Source of the DNA: Erysipelotrichaceae bacterium
GTDB taxonomy: Bacteria; Bacillota_I; Bacilli_A; RFN20; CAG-631
Reading direction: 5' to 3'
DNA length: 32,130 nucleotides
Assembly: GCA_022767485.1 (NCBI GenBank)
Contig: JALEMY010000108.1
Location: 1 to 32,130, forward strand
A program made the position numbers and the translations under genes. Of the stretch, positions 7,686 through 14,983 are shown piece after piece. The notes under the pieces were generated by a model. That model saw only the letters and a list, made by a program, of their open reading frames with translations, was not told where the DNA came from and searched no databases. Position 1 is the stretch's first letter; each line of letters begins with the position of its first letter.

Positions 7686-7694
7686 TGATATAAT
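7686..7694 (+). promoter_or_regulatory. Extended -10 promoter of the small membrane-protein gene
   Basis: TGA followed directly by consensus TATAAT (7689-7694) makes an extended -10 element. The -35 region (about 7666-7671) is not recognisable. The inverted repeat at 7654-7680 ends just upstream, so the divergent promoters could share one regulator. Confidence 0.55.
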
Positions 7695-7722
7695 TTCACT
7701 AAAGAAAAGAGGGGTTATGCAA

Positions 7723-8298
7723 ATGGCAAAGAAATTAAAATGGTTTATGATAAATGTTTTCCCTTTCGTTATGATATTATTATTGCTTTTTATTCCTCAA
7801 CTTAAGATTGATGAAATAAATGGTTCAACTGAAAATATCGATAATAAAATAATTTTTGGTTATCATTTTATTACGGGTTATTCAATCTTAAACGAAGCAA
7901 ATAATTATGAGCAAATAATAACTTCTAAGTTATTAGGATTAATGCCTTCATTAATGATGTTATCAATTTTTGTTATAAGTAAAGTTAGCGCTAATGATAT
8001 TGGAAAAGACATAGTAAACTTTTTATGTGGATTTGTCACATTGACATATAGTGCTTTACTTCCAGTATTTTCTATTACATTTTTAAGTGAATTATATATG
8101 GAAAGATTAGAATTTAGCAAATTTTGGGGCTATTACATCGTTTTAATTTTCGCAGCATTATCTTGCTTGTATTATTTACTTTATTTAATAAATTCTATTA
8201 GAAATATAAACAAAAAGAATAAAAAACAAGAAGAAGAGGAAGATAAAAAAATCCACGAATACGAAAATAAAATGCAAGATATCAACATAAAAAAATAG
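7723..8298 (+). CDS. Hypothetical four-helix membrane protein
   Basis: I do not recognise a family. The protein starts MAKKLKWF at 7723, chosen because AGAGGGG is 8 bases upstream; the ATG at 7717 is only 2 bases from it. About 191 residues hold four likely membrane segments (numbered from this Met, near 9-25, 68-86, 98-122 and 134-158). A roughly 40-residue loop between the first two is probably outside. The tail is highly charged (NKKNKKQEEEEDKKIHEYENK), helical and probably cytoplasmic, possibly coiled-coil. It is divergent from the GH20 gene under a common inverted repeat, so a functional link is possible but unproven. A strong terminator follows. Confidence 0.7.
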   Translation: MAKKLKWFMINVFPFVMILLLLFIPQLKIDEINGSTENIDNKIIFGYHFITGYSILNEANNYEQIITSKLLGLMPSLMMLSIFVISKVSANDIGKDIVNFLCGFVTLTYSALLPVFSITFLSELYMERLEFSKFWGYYIVLIFAALSCLYYLLYLINSIRNINKKNKKQEEEEDKKIHEYENKMQDINIKK

Positions 8299-8300
8299 TA

Positions 8301-8338
8301 AAAAAGAAGCATTTAAGTGAAAAAATGCTTCTTTTTTT
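8301..8338. terminator. Bidirectional terminator between convergent genes
   Basis: A 13-bp stem AAAAGAAGCATTT / AAATGCTTCTTTT (8302-8314 / 8323-8335) is flanked by an A-run on the left and a T-run on the right. It serves the plus-strand membrane-protein gene and the minus-strand cold-shock gene. Confidence 0.85.
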
Positions 8339-8339
8339 T

Positions 8340-8558
8340 CTATCTTGAAACCACTTTGGAAACATCTTTTGCCTGCAAACCATTTTTAGTTTTAAATACA
8401 GTAAAAGTTACTTCGTCTCCTGAGTTTAACCCTTTAAATCCTGTTTGATTGATAATTTGTGTGTAGTGTACAAAAATATCTTCGTCATCGTTTTCACGAT
8501 TAATGAAGCCAAATCCTTTCGTTGAATTAAACCATTTAACTTTTCCTTTTTCTTCCAT
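8340..8558 (-). CDS. Cold-shock domain protein (CspA family)
   Basis: A 72-residue single cold-shock domain, an OB-fold RNA/ssDNA chaperone. GKVKWFNSTKGFGFI (residues 5-19) contains RNP1 (KGFGFI) and DIFVHY (28-33) is RNP2. A typical family end DVSKVV follows. An in-frame upstream extension exists, but the start at 8558 is preceded by AGGTGG and gives the standard family N-terminus. NDDED (23-27) between the RNP motifs is more acidic than in B. subtilis CspB. The upstream 5' region is long and AT-rich, as usual for csp leaders, and holds a 7-7-7 inverted repeat at 8627-8647. No convincing promoter was found. Confidence 0.93.
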   Translation of the reverse strand: MEEKGKVKWFNSTKGFGFINRENDDEDIFVHYTQIINQTGFKGLNSGDEVTFTVFKTKNGLQAKDVSKVVSR

Positions 8559-8626
8559 TTTACCACCTAGTATAATTAAATTGTACTTATAATTATACAT
8601 TTTCCTTTCATAAGGTTATATTTTAT

Positions 8627-8647
8627 AGTTGTTAGTACAAAACAACT
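8627..8647. repeat. Short inverted repeat upstream of the cold-shock gene
   Basis: AGTTGTT (8627-8633), a 7-nt spacer and AACAACT (8641-8647), about 70 bases upstream of the cold-shock start. It could be a leader hairpin or a protein-binding site. Apart from this, 8559-8775 shows nothing recognisable. Confidence 0.4.
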
Positions 8648-8775
8648 TTTTATATTAATTTGATATAATAAGTTTGACACTGTAGACTATTACATTTATC
8701 TCGCCTCTTTGTGATTTTATTGTATCTTACTTGCATATGAAAAAAAATAAAAATCGTATACAAAAATTCGACAAA

Positions 8776-9399
8776 TTACGATGATTTTGCTACGATAATA
8801 ACGGCAATATTTTCTTTTTTTATGCCTGTTAATAATAGCAGATGAATTAGTCTATGAATGGTTGAACCTGAAGTAAAAATATCATCGATAATTAAGTATT
8901 TTTTTGCTACATCTATTTTGCCATTTTTCATCATTATTACATTTTTTATTTCATTTCTTTTTATGAAAGGTTGATCTGATTGCTTGTAGTTTATATTTTT
9001 ATAAAAAATATCAATATAGGGCATATTTAAACATTCAATCATTTTTTCTATGTGCTTATAACCTCTTTTTATATTATCTTGCTCATTAGATGGTGGAAAT
9101 AAAATAGTATAATTTTTATATTTTTTTCTTATTTCATTTTTAAATGGCATTAAAAATAAGTCTTTTAAAGCTATATCATAACAACCTTTATATTGATATA
9201 TTATTTGTTTTAAAAATGGATTATAAGAATATAAAAATGTGATATCAACACCATCAATCTTACTTTTTTTATCGATTATCCTAAACTTATTTTGACATGT
9301 GCTACATATACTTTGTTTTGTTTTTATAAACGTGTTTATGGATATATCTTTATATAAGTCTTGATAACATATCAAACAATAACGATTAATAAATTTCAT
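8776..9399 (-). CDS. comFC: ComF family protein (ComFC-like phosphoribosyltransferase-fold)
   Basis: A 207-residue ComF protein. An N-terminal zinc finger is formed by C8-x2-C11 and C32-x2-C35. FLYSYNPFLKQIIYQYKG (55-72) is the family core block. A PRPP-binding-type loop YLIIDDIFTSGSTI (168-181) belongs to the phosphoribosyltransferase fold. ComFC assists DNA uptake for transformation in competent Firmicutes. Here no comFA helicase gene precedes it; it stands alone, divergent from the acyltransferase gene at 9580. DNA-uptake function is therefore family knowledge, not context. No frameshift is seen. Confidence 0.9.
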   Translation of the reverse strand: MKFINRYCLICYQDLYKDISINTFIKTKQSICSTCQNKFRIIDKKSKIDGVDITFLYSYNPFLKQIIYQYKGCYDIALKDLFLMPFKNEIRKKYKNYTILFPPSNEQDNIKRGYKHIEKMIECLNMPYIDIFYKNINYKQSDQPFIKRNEIKNVIMMKNGKIDVAKKYLIIDDIFTSGSTIHRLIHLLLLTGIKKENIAVIIVAKSS

Positions 9400-9451
9400 A
9401 CTATCACCAATATTATTGTATTTGATTTCTATTTTTTTTCTAAAAAAAATA

Positions 9452-9523
9452 AATAATACACTTAAATTGCAAAAATGTGTATTATTATTTTTTAATAATC
9501 ATTTATGAAAAAATAATGATTAT
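9452..9523. repeat. Two inverted repeats in the divergent comF/acyltransferase intergenic region
   Basis: AATAATACAC / GTGTATTATT (9452-9461 / 9477-9486) and ATAATCATT / AATGATTAT (9495-9503 / 9515-9523). The genes on both sides diverge, so ordinary termination has no obvious purpose. They may be operators or leader hairpins. No confident promoter was found in 9400-9579. Confidence 0.4.
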
Positions 9524-9579
9524 AGAAATTAAAAAAAAACTATGATAAAATTTTATAAACATTCATAAGGAGAGAAGAC

Positions 9580-10767
9580 ATGAGATGTAAAAAAAGACAT
9601 AGTGTCGTTTCAAATATTCTTCGTCCATTTTTTAAATGTTATTTTAAACATCGCTACAATTTGAAAATAAAGACCGTGTCACTTTTAAATGAAGGATGTT
9701 TAATTCTTTCAAACCATCTAACTCCGATGGATCAATTTATTTTAGGGTGTGCTTTTAATAAGCATTTATACTATATGGCTTCAATCGATTTATTCCAACA
9801 TAGAATACTTGGTAAATTAATAGAGTTTTTAGTTGAACCAATAAAAAAGCAAAAATCTAAGAAAAACGACATTCATTGTATTAGAGAGTGTTTAAAAGTC
9901 AGCAGGGAAAATGGTAATATTTGCATTTTTCCTGAAGGAAATAGAACATTTAGTGGAGAATTAGCTTACATAGATAAATCGATAGTTAAACTAGCTAAAA
10001 TGATTAAAAAACCAATAATTTTGTTTAATATTATCGGTGGTTATGGTACTAGTCCTAGATGGTCAAATGTTGTTCGTAAAGGAAAAATGGACGCTTACGT
10101 TAAAAAAGTCTTAACGTATGATGAATACAAAGATATGGATAATGATAAGCTATATGATTTAATCATTGATAATCTTACTATAAATAATTTTGATGATTCA
10201 ATATTTTTTAAAGGAAAGAAAAATGCTCAATATCTTGAAAGAGCAATATATGTTTGTCCTTCATGCCATAGTTTTTCTACACTTGTTTCTAATAAAAATG
10301 AAATAAAATGTCAGCATTGTAACTTGTCAGTTATTTATCAAAACAATTTAACATTGAAAGCAAACGATGAAAAATTTAACTTTAAGCATATTAATGAATG
10401 GTATAATTTTCAAACTTCTTATGTGAAAAATTATGATTTTAGTAAAAATGAAGAAGTTTACAAAGATGATAATGTTTCCATTAAAATCCCAAGATTATAT
10501 AAAAGTAGGTTGTTTGTTAATAAAGGTACTTTATTACTTAATTTAAACGAAATAAAAATTATTGGAAAAAAGAAAGCGACATCATTTATGTTAGATGATA
10601 TTGAGGCAATGACAGTTTTAGGAAGAAACAAGTTAAACTTTTATGTTGATGGCTTAACGTATCAATTAAAAGGGAATAAAAGATTTAACCCTATTAAATA
10701 TATGCATTATTACTATATAAGAAAAAATAAAAAGGAAGGGATAGAAAATGAATTTATGGGATTATGA
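9580..10767 (+). CDS. PlsC-like acyltransferase with C-terminal zinc ribbon and extra domain
   Basis: A 395-residue protein. Residues 1-200 are a lysophosphatidate-acyltransferase (PlsC) domain: NHLTPMD (45-51) carries the catalytic H46-x4-D51 motif and FPEGNRTFSG (117-126) the substrate-binding block. Transfer of an acyl chain to lysophosphatidic acid at the membrane face is the family reaction. Unusually, a four-cysteine zinc ribbon (C226-x2-C229, C244-x2-C247) follows. After it comes a roughly 140-residue C-terminal region of alternating beta and basic segments that looks PH/GRAM-like but that I cannot assign. Start ATG at 9580 has AAGGAGAG upstream. The next gene starts 20 bases before this stop, so they are cotranscribed. 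Confidence 0.85.
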   Translation: MRCKKRHSVVSNILRPFFKCYFKHRYNLKIKTVSLLNEGCLILSNHLTPMDQFILGCAFNKHLYYMASIDLFQHRILGKLIEFLVEPIKKQKSKKNDIHCIRECLKVSRENGNICIFPEGNRTFSGELAYIDKSIVKLAKMIKKPIILFNIIGGYGTSPRWSNVVRKGKMDAYVKKVLTYDEYKDMDNDKLYDLIIDNLTINNFDDSIFFKGKKNAQYLERAIYVCPSCHSFSTLVSNKNEIKCQHCNLSVIYQNNLTLKANDEKFNFKHINEWYNFQTSYVKNYDFSKNEEVYKDDNVSIKIPRLYKSRLFVNKGTLLLNLNEIKIIGKKKATSFMLDDIEAMTVLGRNKLNFYVDGLTYQLKGNKRFNPIKYMHYYYIRKNKKEGIENEFMGL

Positions 10768-12133
10768 TGTATGGACGTTTGTTTTGCAACTTAGTATAAT
10801 TTTAGTATCGATAATCATATGTAACATCATTAGAAGAAAAATTAAATTTATTAAAAATTCATTATTACCAACATCCGTTTTAGCTGGATTGTTAATTTTT
10901 ATCTTAAAATTTATTCCATTTTGTAGTGACTTTATCAACAAAGATTTTATGGAAATGATGACATATCATTGTTTAGGATTAGGTTTTATTGCTTTAGCAT
11001 TAAAAACTAGCCAAAATAAGAAGGATGATAACAAACTTGTAGTAATGGATACAGGTCTTATTACTGTAAGTGGTTATCTAATTCAAGGAATCGTTGGTTT
11101 AGCGTTAACTATTATTTTATCATTAACAATCTTTCCATCTTTATTTTTTGCTTCAGGTTTACTTCTTCCTATGGGTTATGGGCAAGGAACAGGTCAAGCG
11201 TTAAACTTTGGCAAGATTTATGAAACATTAGGTTTTGAAAATGGTGTGACATTTGGCCTATCAATTGCTGCCATTGGTTTTTTAGTAGCTTGTATAGTTG
11301 GTGTAATCTATCTTAATGTCTTAAAAAGAAAAGGTAAATTAAAATTACAAGAAAGTAGAATTGCTAATTCAAACATTTTAAATAGCGATATTTATGAAAA
11401 AGATGAAGCTCCATTAAATGAAGCTGTCGATAAATTAACGATACAAATAGCTTTGGTATTTATGGTTTATGTTGTAACTTTCCTTACTATGTTTGCCCTT
11501 TCATTTGTTTCAGAAAAGTTTTTAGGAAATTTTGGAACTAATACTTTAAAACCATTATTTTGGGGTTTTAATTTCTTATTTGGCTCAGCTTTCGCCTTTT
11601 TATTTAAAAAGATTTTTTCAGTATTAAAAAAGAAAAAAATTATGAATCATACATATACGAATAATTATATGCTAAATCGTCTATCTGGTTTTTTCTTTGA
11701 TGTTATGGTTGTCGCTGGTATTGCTGCTATTGATTGGCAAAATTTAACTGGTGTATTATGGCCATTATTAATCGTTTGTTGTGTAGGTGCTATCGCCACA
11801 TTTTCTTATGTAAGATACATTTGCCGTAAAGTATATCCACAATATGAATATGAAGCATTTTTTTCCATGTTTGGAATGCTTACAGGAACTGCATCAACAG
11901 GTATGATTTTATTAAGAGAAATAGACCCAAATTTTGAAACTCCAGCAGCACAAAACTTAGTATTGCAACAAATTCCAGCAATCGCATTTGGTTTTCCTAT
12001 AATTCTTTTAATTCCCTATGCTGGTGGTAATCTTGCTTCATCTTTGATAACTCTTGCAATTATTGTGGTATTGTTTTTTGCATATAATGTAGTATTACTT
12101 AGAAAATATATTTTTAAAAAAAAAGAAAAATAA
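10748..12133 (+). CDS. Sodium/glutamate symporter-like (ESS/GltS-type) transporter
   Basis: A 461-residue polytopic membrane protein with about 11-12 helices. The block LPMGYGQGTGQALNFGKIYE (residues 140-159) and the following GFENGVTFGLSIAAIGFLVACIVGVIYLN match the SGGHGTG...GF..A......G signature region of GltS. A second inverted half around MFGMLTGTASTGMILLREIDP repeats the pattern, as expected for ESS transporters. It probably couples Na+ to uptake of glutamate or a related anion; the substrate is uncertain because the loops differ from GltS. It overlaps the acyltransferase gene by 20 bases, with GGAAGGGA as ribosome-binding site, and is followed by a strong terminator. Confidence 0.8.
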   Translation: MNLWDYDVWTFVLQLSIILVSIIICNIIRRKIKFIKNSLLPTSVLAGLLIFILKFIPFCSDFINKDFMEMMTYHCLGLGFIALALKTSQNKKDDNKLVVMDTGLITVSGYLIQGIVGLALTIILSLTIFPSLFFASGLLLPMGYGQGTGQALNFGKIYETLGFENGVTFGLSIAAIGFLVACIVGVIYLNVLKRKGKLKLQESRIANSNILNSDIYEKDEAPLNEAVDKLTIQIALVFMVYVVTFLTMFALSFVSEKFLGNFGTNTLKPLFWGFNFLFGSAFAFLFKKIFSVLKKKKIMNHTYTNNYMLNRLSGFFFDVMVVAGIAAIDWQNLTGVLWPLLIVCCVGAIATFSYVRYICRKVYPQYEYEAFFSMFGMLTGTASTGMILLREIDPNFETPAAQNLVLQQIPAIAFGFPIILLIPYAGGNLASSLITLAIIVVLFFAYNVVLLRKYIFKKKEK

Positions 12134-12153
12134 GCAATGATTTTTAAAATTAT

Positions 12154-12196
12154 AAAAGAAATCTAAATGTATATCGTACAAAGATTTCTTTTTTTG
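12154..12196 (+). terminator. Terminator after the GltS-like gene
   Basis: Stem AAAAGAAATCT / AGATTTCTTTT (12154-12164 / 12182-12192) with a 17-nt loop, then more T residues. It separates the acyltransferase/transporter pair from the nusA operon. Confidence 0.75.
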
Positions 12197-12207
12197 TTTG
12201 AAAGCAC

Positions 12208-12236
12208 TTGCTTTTTTTATAAAAAAAAGCTATTAT
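12208..12236 (+). promoter_or_regulatory. Promoter of the rimP-nusA-infB operon
   Basis: TTGCTT (12208-12213), a 17-nt spacer and TATTAT (12231-12236). The transcript would start near 12243, a few bases before the leader hairpin. Confidence 0.75.
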
Positions 12237-12247
12237 ATAGACGTTGA

Positions 12248-12270
12248 AGTGAGGCAGTACCTCACTCTTT
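12248..12270 (+). promoter_or_regulatory. Leader hairpin of the nusA operon (candidate attenuator)
   Basis: AGTGAGG-CAGTA-CCTCACT (12248-12266), a 7-bp perfect stem with a 5-nt loop, is followed by CTTTGTTTTATT. It sits at the very start of the transcript, upstream of the rimP ribosome-binding site. Similar short GC hairpins precede rimP in other Firmicutes and fit NusA-dependent attenuation. Confidence 0.6.
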
Positions 12271-12290
12271 GTTTTATTATGGAGGAAAAC

Positions 12291-12767
12291 ATGGAAAAAA
12301 ATGTTGTAGAATCGCTAAGACCAATAATCGAAGAAATTGTCTTAAATTGTAATTTACATTTGTATGATTTAGAGTATGTTTATGAAGATGGTGCTTGGTT
12401 TTTAAGAGTTAGTATTGAAAAAGATGATGGTACAATGGACTTTGAAACCGCGGAAGTAGTTTCAAATTTACTATCTAAGAAATTAGATGAGTTAGACCCA
12501 ATTGATCACTCGTACATATTAGATGTTTGTTCACCAGGAATCGAACGTCCAATACGCGATTTAGATGAGTTTAAAAATCATATTAATGATTACATTACAG
12601 TTTATCTAAAAGAGCCTATCGAAAAGAAAAAAGACTCTTATACAGGTGATTTGTTAGAAGTGACAGATGAAAAAATAGTATTATCCTATAAAGATAAAAC
12701 AAAGATCAAAAAAATAGAAATAGAAATGAATAATATTAGCAAGGCACATGTTGCCGTAAAATTCTAA
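12291..12767 (+). CDS. rimP: Ribosome maturation factor RimP
   Basis: A 158-residue protein needed for 30S subunit maturation (binding of S12/uS12 region). VESLRPIIEEIVLNCNLHLYDLEY (residues 5-28) is the RimP N-terminal domain. LDVCSPGIERPIRDLDEF (78-95) is the diagnostic conserved block (D-V-S-P-G-hydrophobic/E-R-P-L), with Cys replacing the usual Ser before SPG. The C-terminal SH3-like domain follows. The ATG at 12291 is chosen because GGAGG lies at 12281-12285; an upstream in-frame extension would pass through the leader hairpin and has no family match. First gene of the operon, 14 bases from nusA. Confidence 0.95.
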   Translation: MEKNVVESLRPIIEEIVLNCNLHLYDLEYVYEDGAWFLRVSIEKDDGTMDFETAEVVSNLLSKKLDELDPIDHSYILDVCSPGIERPIRDLDEFKNHINDYITVYLKEPIEKKKDSYTGDLLEVTDEKIVLSYKDKTKIKKIEIEMNNISKAHVAVKF

Positions 12768-12781
12768 AGGAGTTAAAAATT

Positions 12782-14392
12782 ATGCCAAGAAAAAAAGCAC
12801 AAGTAGTTGAAGAAGTAAATGAAACAAAAAATATCGCATTAGCTTTAAAAGCTTTATGTGAGGAAAAAGGTCTTCCTACATCAGTCGTTGTCGATGCTAT
12901 GGGAGAAGCATTAAAAAAGGCCTATTTTAAATATAGTGGCGATTATACAGACACAATCATTAAGGTTGATGTTAATTTAGATACAGGTGTTATCAAAATG
13001 GCTAAGCTTAAAAATGTCGTAGAAGAAATTACTGATGATGTTTTTGAAACTGATCCTGAAGAAGCATATGAAGAAACAGGAGTAAAATACAACGTTGGTG
13101 ATATTGTTGAAACACCTATTGACATTTCTAACTTTAGACGTGCTGCAGCAATGCAAGCTAAAAGTGTCTTCAAGCAAAAACTAAGAGAAGCTGAAAAGCA
13201 ATTGGTTGTCGACCAATTCTCCGACAAAGTAGGAGATGTATTAGTCGGTATTGTTGAAGCGGTTGAAGAAAAACACTGTATCATTAAAATCGGTAGTCAT
13301 ACTAATGCTTACTTAAGCAAATCAAAGATGCTTCCTAATGAGACATTGCGTATTAACAATGCTATTAAAGTTTATGTTGAGGAAGTTGATAAAACAATAA
13401 CTGGAGCACCTGTTATCGTATCAAGAACTCATCCTCGTTTCATTACGAGATTAATGGAACAAGATATTTCTGAAATTGCTGATGGTATCGTTGAAATAAA
13501 AGGTATCGCTCGTCAACCAGGATTTAGAAGTAAGGTTGCAGTAAGTTCAAAAGATCCAAATATCGATCCAAGTGGCTCATGTATTGGACCTCACGGACAA
13601 AGAATTAACCGTGTAATTTCACAAATTGGTAACGAAAGAATCGATGTAATTAATTATAGTGATAACCCATTACTTTATGTTGCTGATGCTTTAAAGCCAG
13701 CAGAAGTAGTAGGTGTTGCCATCATCGATGAAGAAAACAAACAATGTCGTGCTATAGTAAATGACAGTCAATATTCATTAGCTATTGGTAAAGATGCGCA
13801 AAATGTAAACTTGGCTGTTCGTTTAACAGGATGGAAAATTGATATTAAGTCTGTATCAGATGCTATGGAAAATGGTTTTGAATATCAAAGCGTTTCTGAC
13901 TTAAAGATTATGGATAATGCTAAGAAAGCTCGCACAAGCTTGAATAAGAAAGTTAATGAAGTTGAAGTAGAAAAACCTGAAGTAAGTGTTGTTCCACAAG
14001 TTGAAATTGAAAAACCAATTGTTAATGATACAATAATTACTAAAGAAGAAGAAATTGAAACTGTTGCACCAGTAGTAGAAAAAGAAATCATAGTAAAACC
14101 AACAAAATCTAAGACTCCTAATATGTTTAGTGAATTAGAAGCTGCTTTAAATGAATCAACTAGCGTATCTGAAGATAAGATAGTTGTTAAAAAGAAAGCA
14201 AAGAGCGTTGAAAAGAGTGAAGAAAAACCTGAAGCATCTAAAAAGGTTCAAAAATCATCAAATGTATTACCAACATATACTGAAGAAGAACTTCGTGCTA
14301 TTCAAGAAGAAGAAGAAGCAGAAGAAGCAAGCAGATATGATGATGATATCGACTATGATGAATTTGATGATTACTATGATGATGAAGACTAA
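12782..14392 (+). CDS. nusA: Transcription termination/antitermination factor NusA
   Basis: A 536-residue NusA. The N-terminal RNA-polymerase-binding domain (about 10-130) contains ALKKAYFKYSG. The S1 domain (about 151-215) starts GDVLVGIVEAVEEKHCIIKIG. KH1 has GSCIGPHGQRINRV. KH2 has LAIGKDAQNVNLAVRLTGWKIDI. Beyond KH2 (after about 360) lies a roughly 170-residue low-complexity tail rich in Glu/Lys/Val and ending in an acidic DDDIDYDEFDDYYDDED. B. subtilis NusA lacks any such tail. The position between rimP and ylxR is canonical. RBS AAAGGAG precedes the ATG. Confidence 0.96.
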   Translation: MPRKKAQVVEEVNETKNIALALKALCEEKGLPTSVVVDAMGEALKKAYFKYSGDYTDTIIKVDVNLDTGVIKMAKLKNVVEEITDDVFETDPEEAYEETGVKYNVGDIVETPIDISNFRRAAAMQAKSVFKQKLREAEKQLVVDQFSDKVGDVLVGIVEAVEEKHCIIKIGSHTNAYLSKSKMLPNETLRINNAIKVYVEEVDKTITGAPVIVSRTHPRFITRLMEQDISEIADGIVEIKGIARQPGFRSKVAVSSKDPNIDPSGSCIGPHGQRINRVISQIGNERIDVINYSDNPLLYVADALKPAEVVGVAIIDEENKQCRAIVNDSQYSLAIGKDAQNVNLAVRLTGWKIDIKSVSDAMENGFEYQSVSDLKIMDNAKKARTSLNKKVNEVEVEKPEVSVVPQVEIEKPIVNDTIITKEEEIETVAPVVEKEIIVKPTKSKTPNMFSELEAALNESTSVSEDKIVVKKKAKSVEKSEEKPEASKKVQKSSNVLPTYTEEELRAIQEEEEAEEASRYDDDIDYDEFDDYYDDED

Positions 14393-14406
14393 TTGGAGAT
14401 AACATC

Positions 14407-14670
14407 ATGGAAAAAAAGATTCCTTTGCGAAAATGTGTCGTTACACAAGAAAGACTTCCAAAAAAAGACTTGCTAAGAATTGTTAAAAATAATGAAGGTG
14501 TTGTTTTTGTAGATTTAAGTTTAAAAGCAAATGGTCGTGGAGCATATATCAAAAAGGATTTAGAAATTTTAAATCAAGCAATAGCAAAAAAGAGTTTAGA
14601 AAAAGCATTAGAGTGTGTAATTCCTGCGAGTGTATATGAAAGAATAAGAAAAGTAATTATCGATGGATAA
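14407..14670 (+). CDS. rnpM: YlxR family RNA-binding protein (RnpM-like)
   Basis: An 87-residue basic protein of the YlxR (DUF448) family. IPLRKCVVTQERLPKKDLLRIV (5-26) and KANGRGAYI (41-49) are the family signatures. In B. subtilis the protein has been shown to modulate RNase P. It sits between nusA and ylxQ as in almost all Firmicutes. Its stop codon is embedded in the start of the next gene (8-base overlap at 14663-14670), implying translational coupling. Confidence 0.93.
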   Translation: MEKKIPLRKCVVTQERLPKKDLLRIVKNNEGVVFVDLSLKANGRGAYIKKDLEILNQAIAKKSLEKALECVIPASVYERIRKVIIDG

Positions 14671-14983
14671 TTATGTAATAAATACTATTCGAATTTGTAT
14701 TAAAGCATCGAAGTATTCTTTTGGAGAAACGATGCTTTACGATATTAAAAGTAAAAAAGTATTTGTCGTAGTAATTGCCAACGATGCAGGAAATGCAAAC
14801 AAAAAGAAAATAATTGATAAATGCAATTTTTTCAAAATTCCCTATTTTGTTTTAATGTCAAAAAGTGAACTTATGTCTATCTTTAATAGAAATATTTCAT
14901 CTTTTGGAATAACAGATGTTAATTTAGCACAAAAATTAATAAATAATATAAGAAAAGGAGGAATAGATTATGGGAACAAATAA
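14663..14983 (+). CDS. ylxQ: YlxQ, L7Ae-like RNA-binding protein
   Basis: A 106-residue protein of the L7Ae/L30e/S12e/Gadd45 fold, the expected kink-turn-binding relative in the nusA operon. GETMLYDIKSKKVFVVVIANDAGNANKKKI (21-50) and FKIPYFVLMSKSELMSIF (57-74) match the family's strand-helix core. Conservation with B. subtilis YlxQ is modest, so the symbol rests on fold signature plus position. It overlaps ylxR by 8 bases and infB by 14 bases. GGAGG for infB lies within its last codons. Confidence 0.85.
   Translation: MDNYVINTIRICIKASKYSFGETMLYDIKSKKVFVVVIANDAGNANKKKIIDKCNFFKIPYFVLMSKSELMSIFNRNISSFGITDVNLAQKLINNIRKGGIDYGNK

Noticed and set aside
12943-13284. 113-codon antisense ORF within nusA (and similar antisense frames at 13885-14091, 14298-14552)
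   Set aside because: Ser/Thr-rich translations mirror the nusA codons; no ribosome-binding site or family match.
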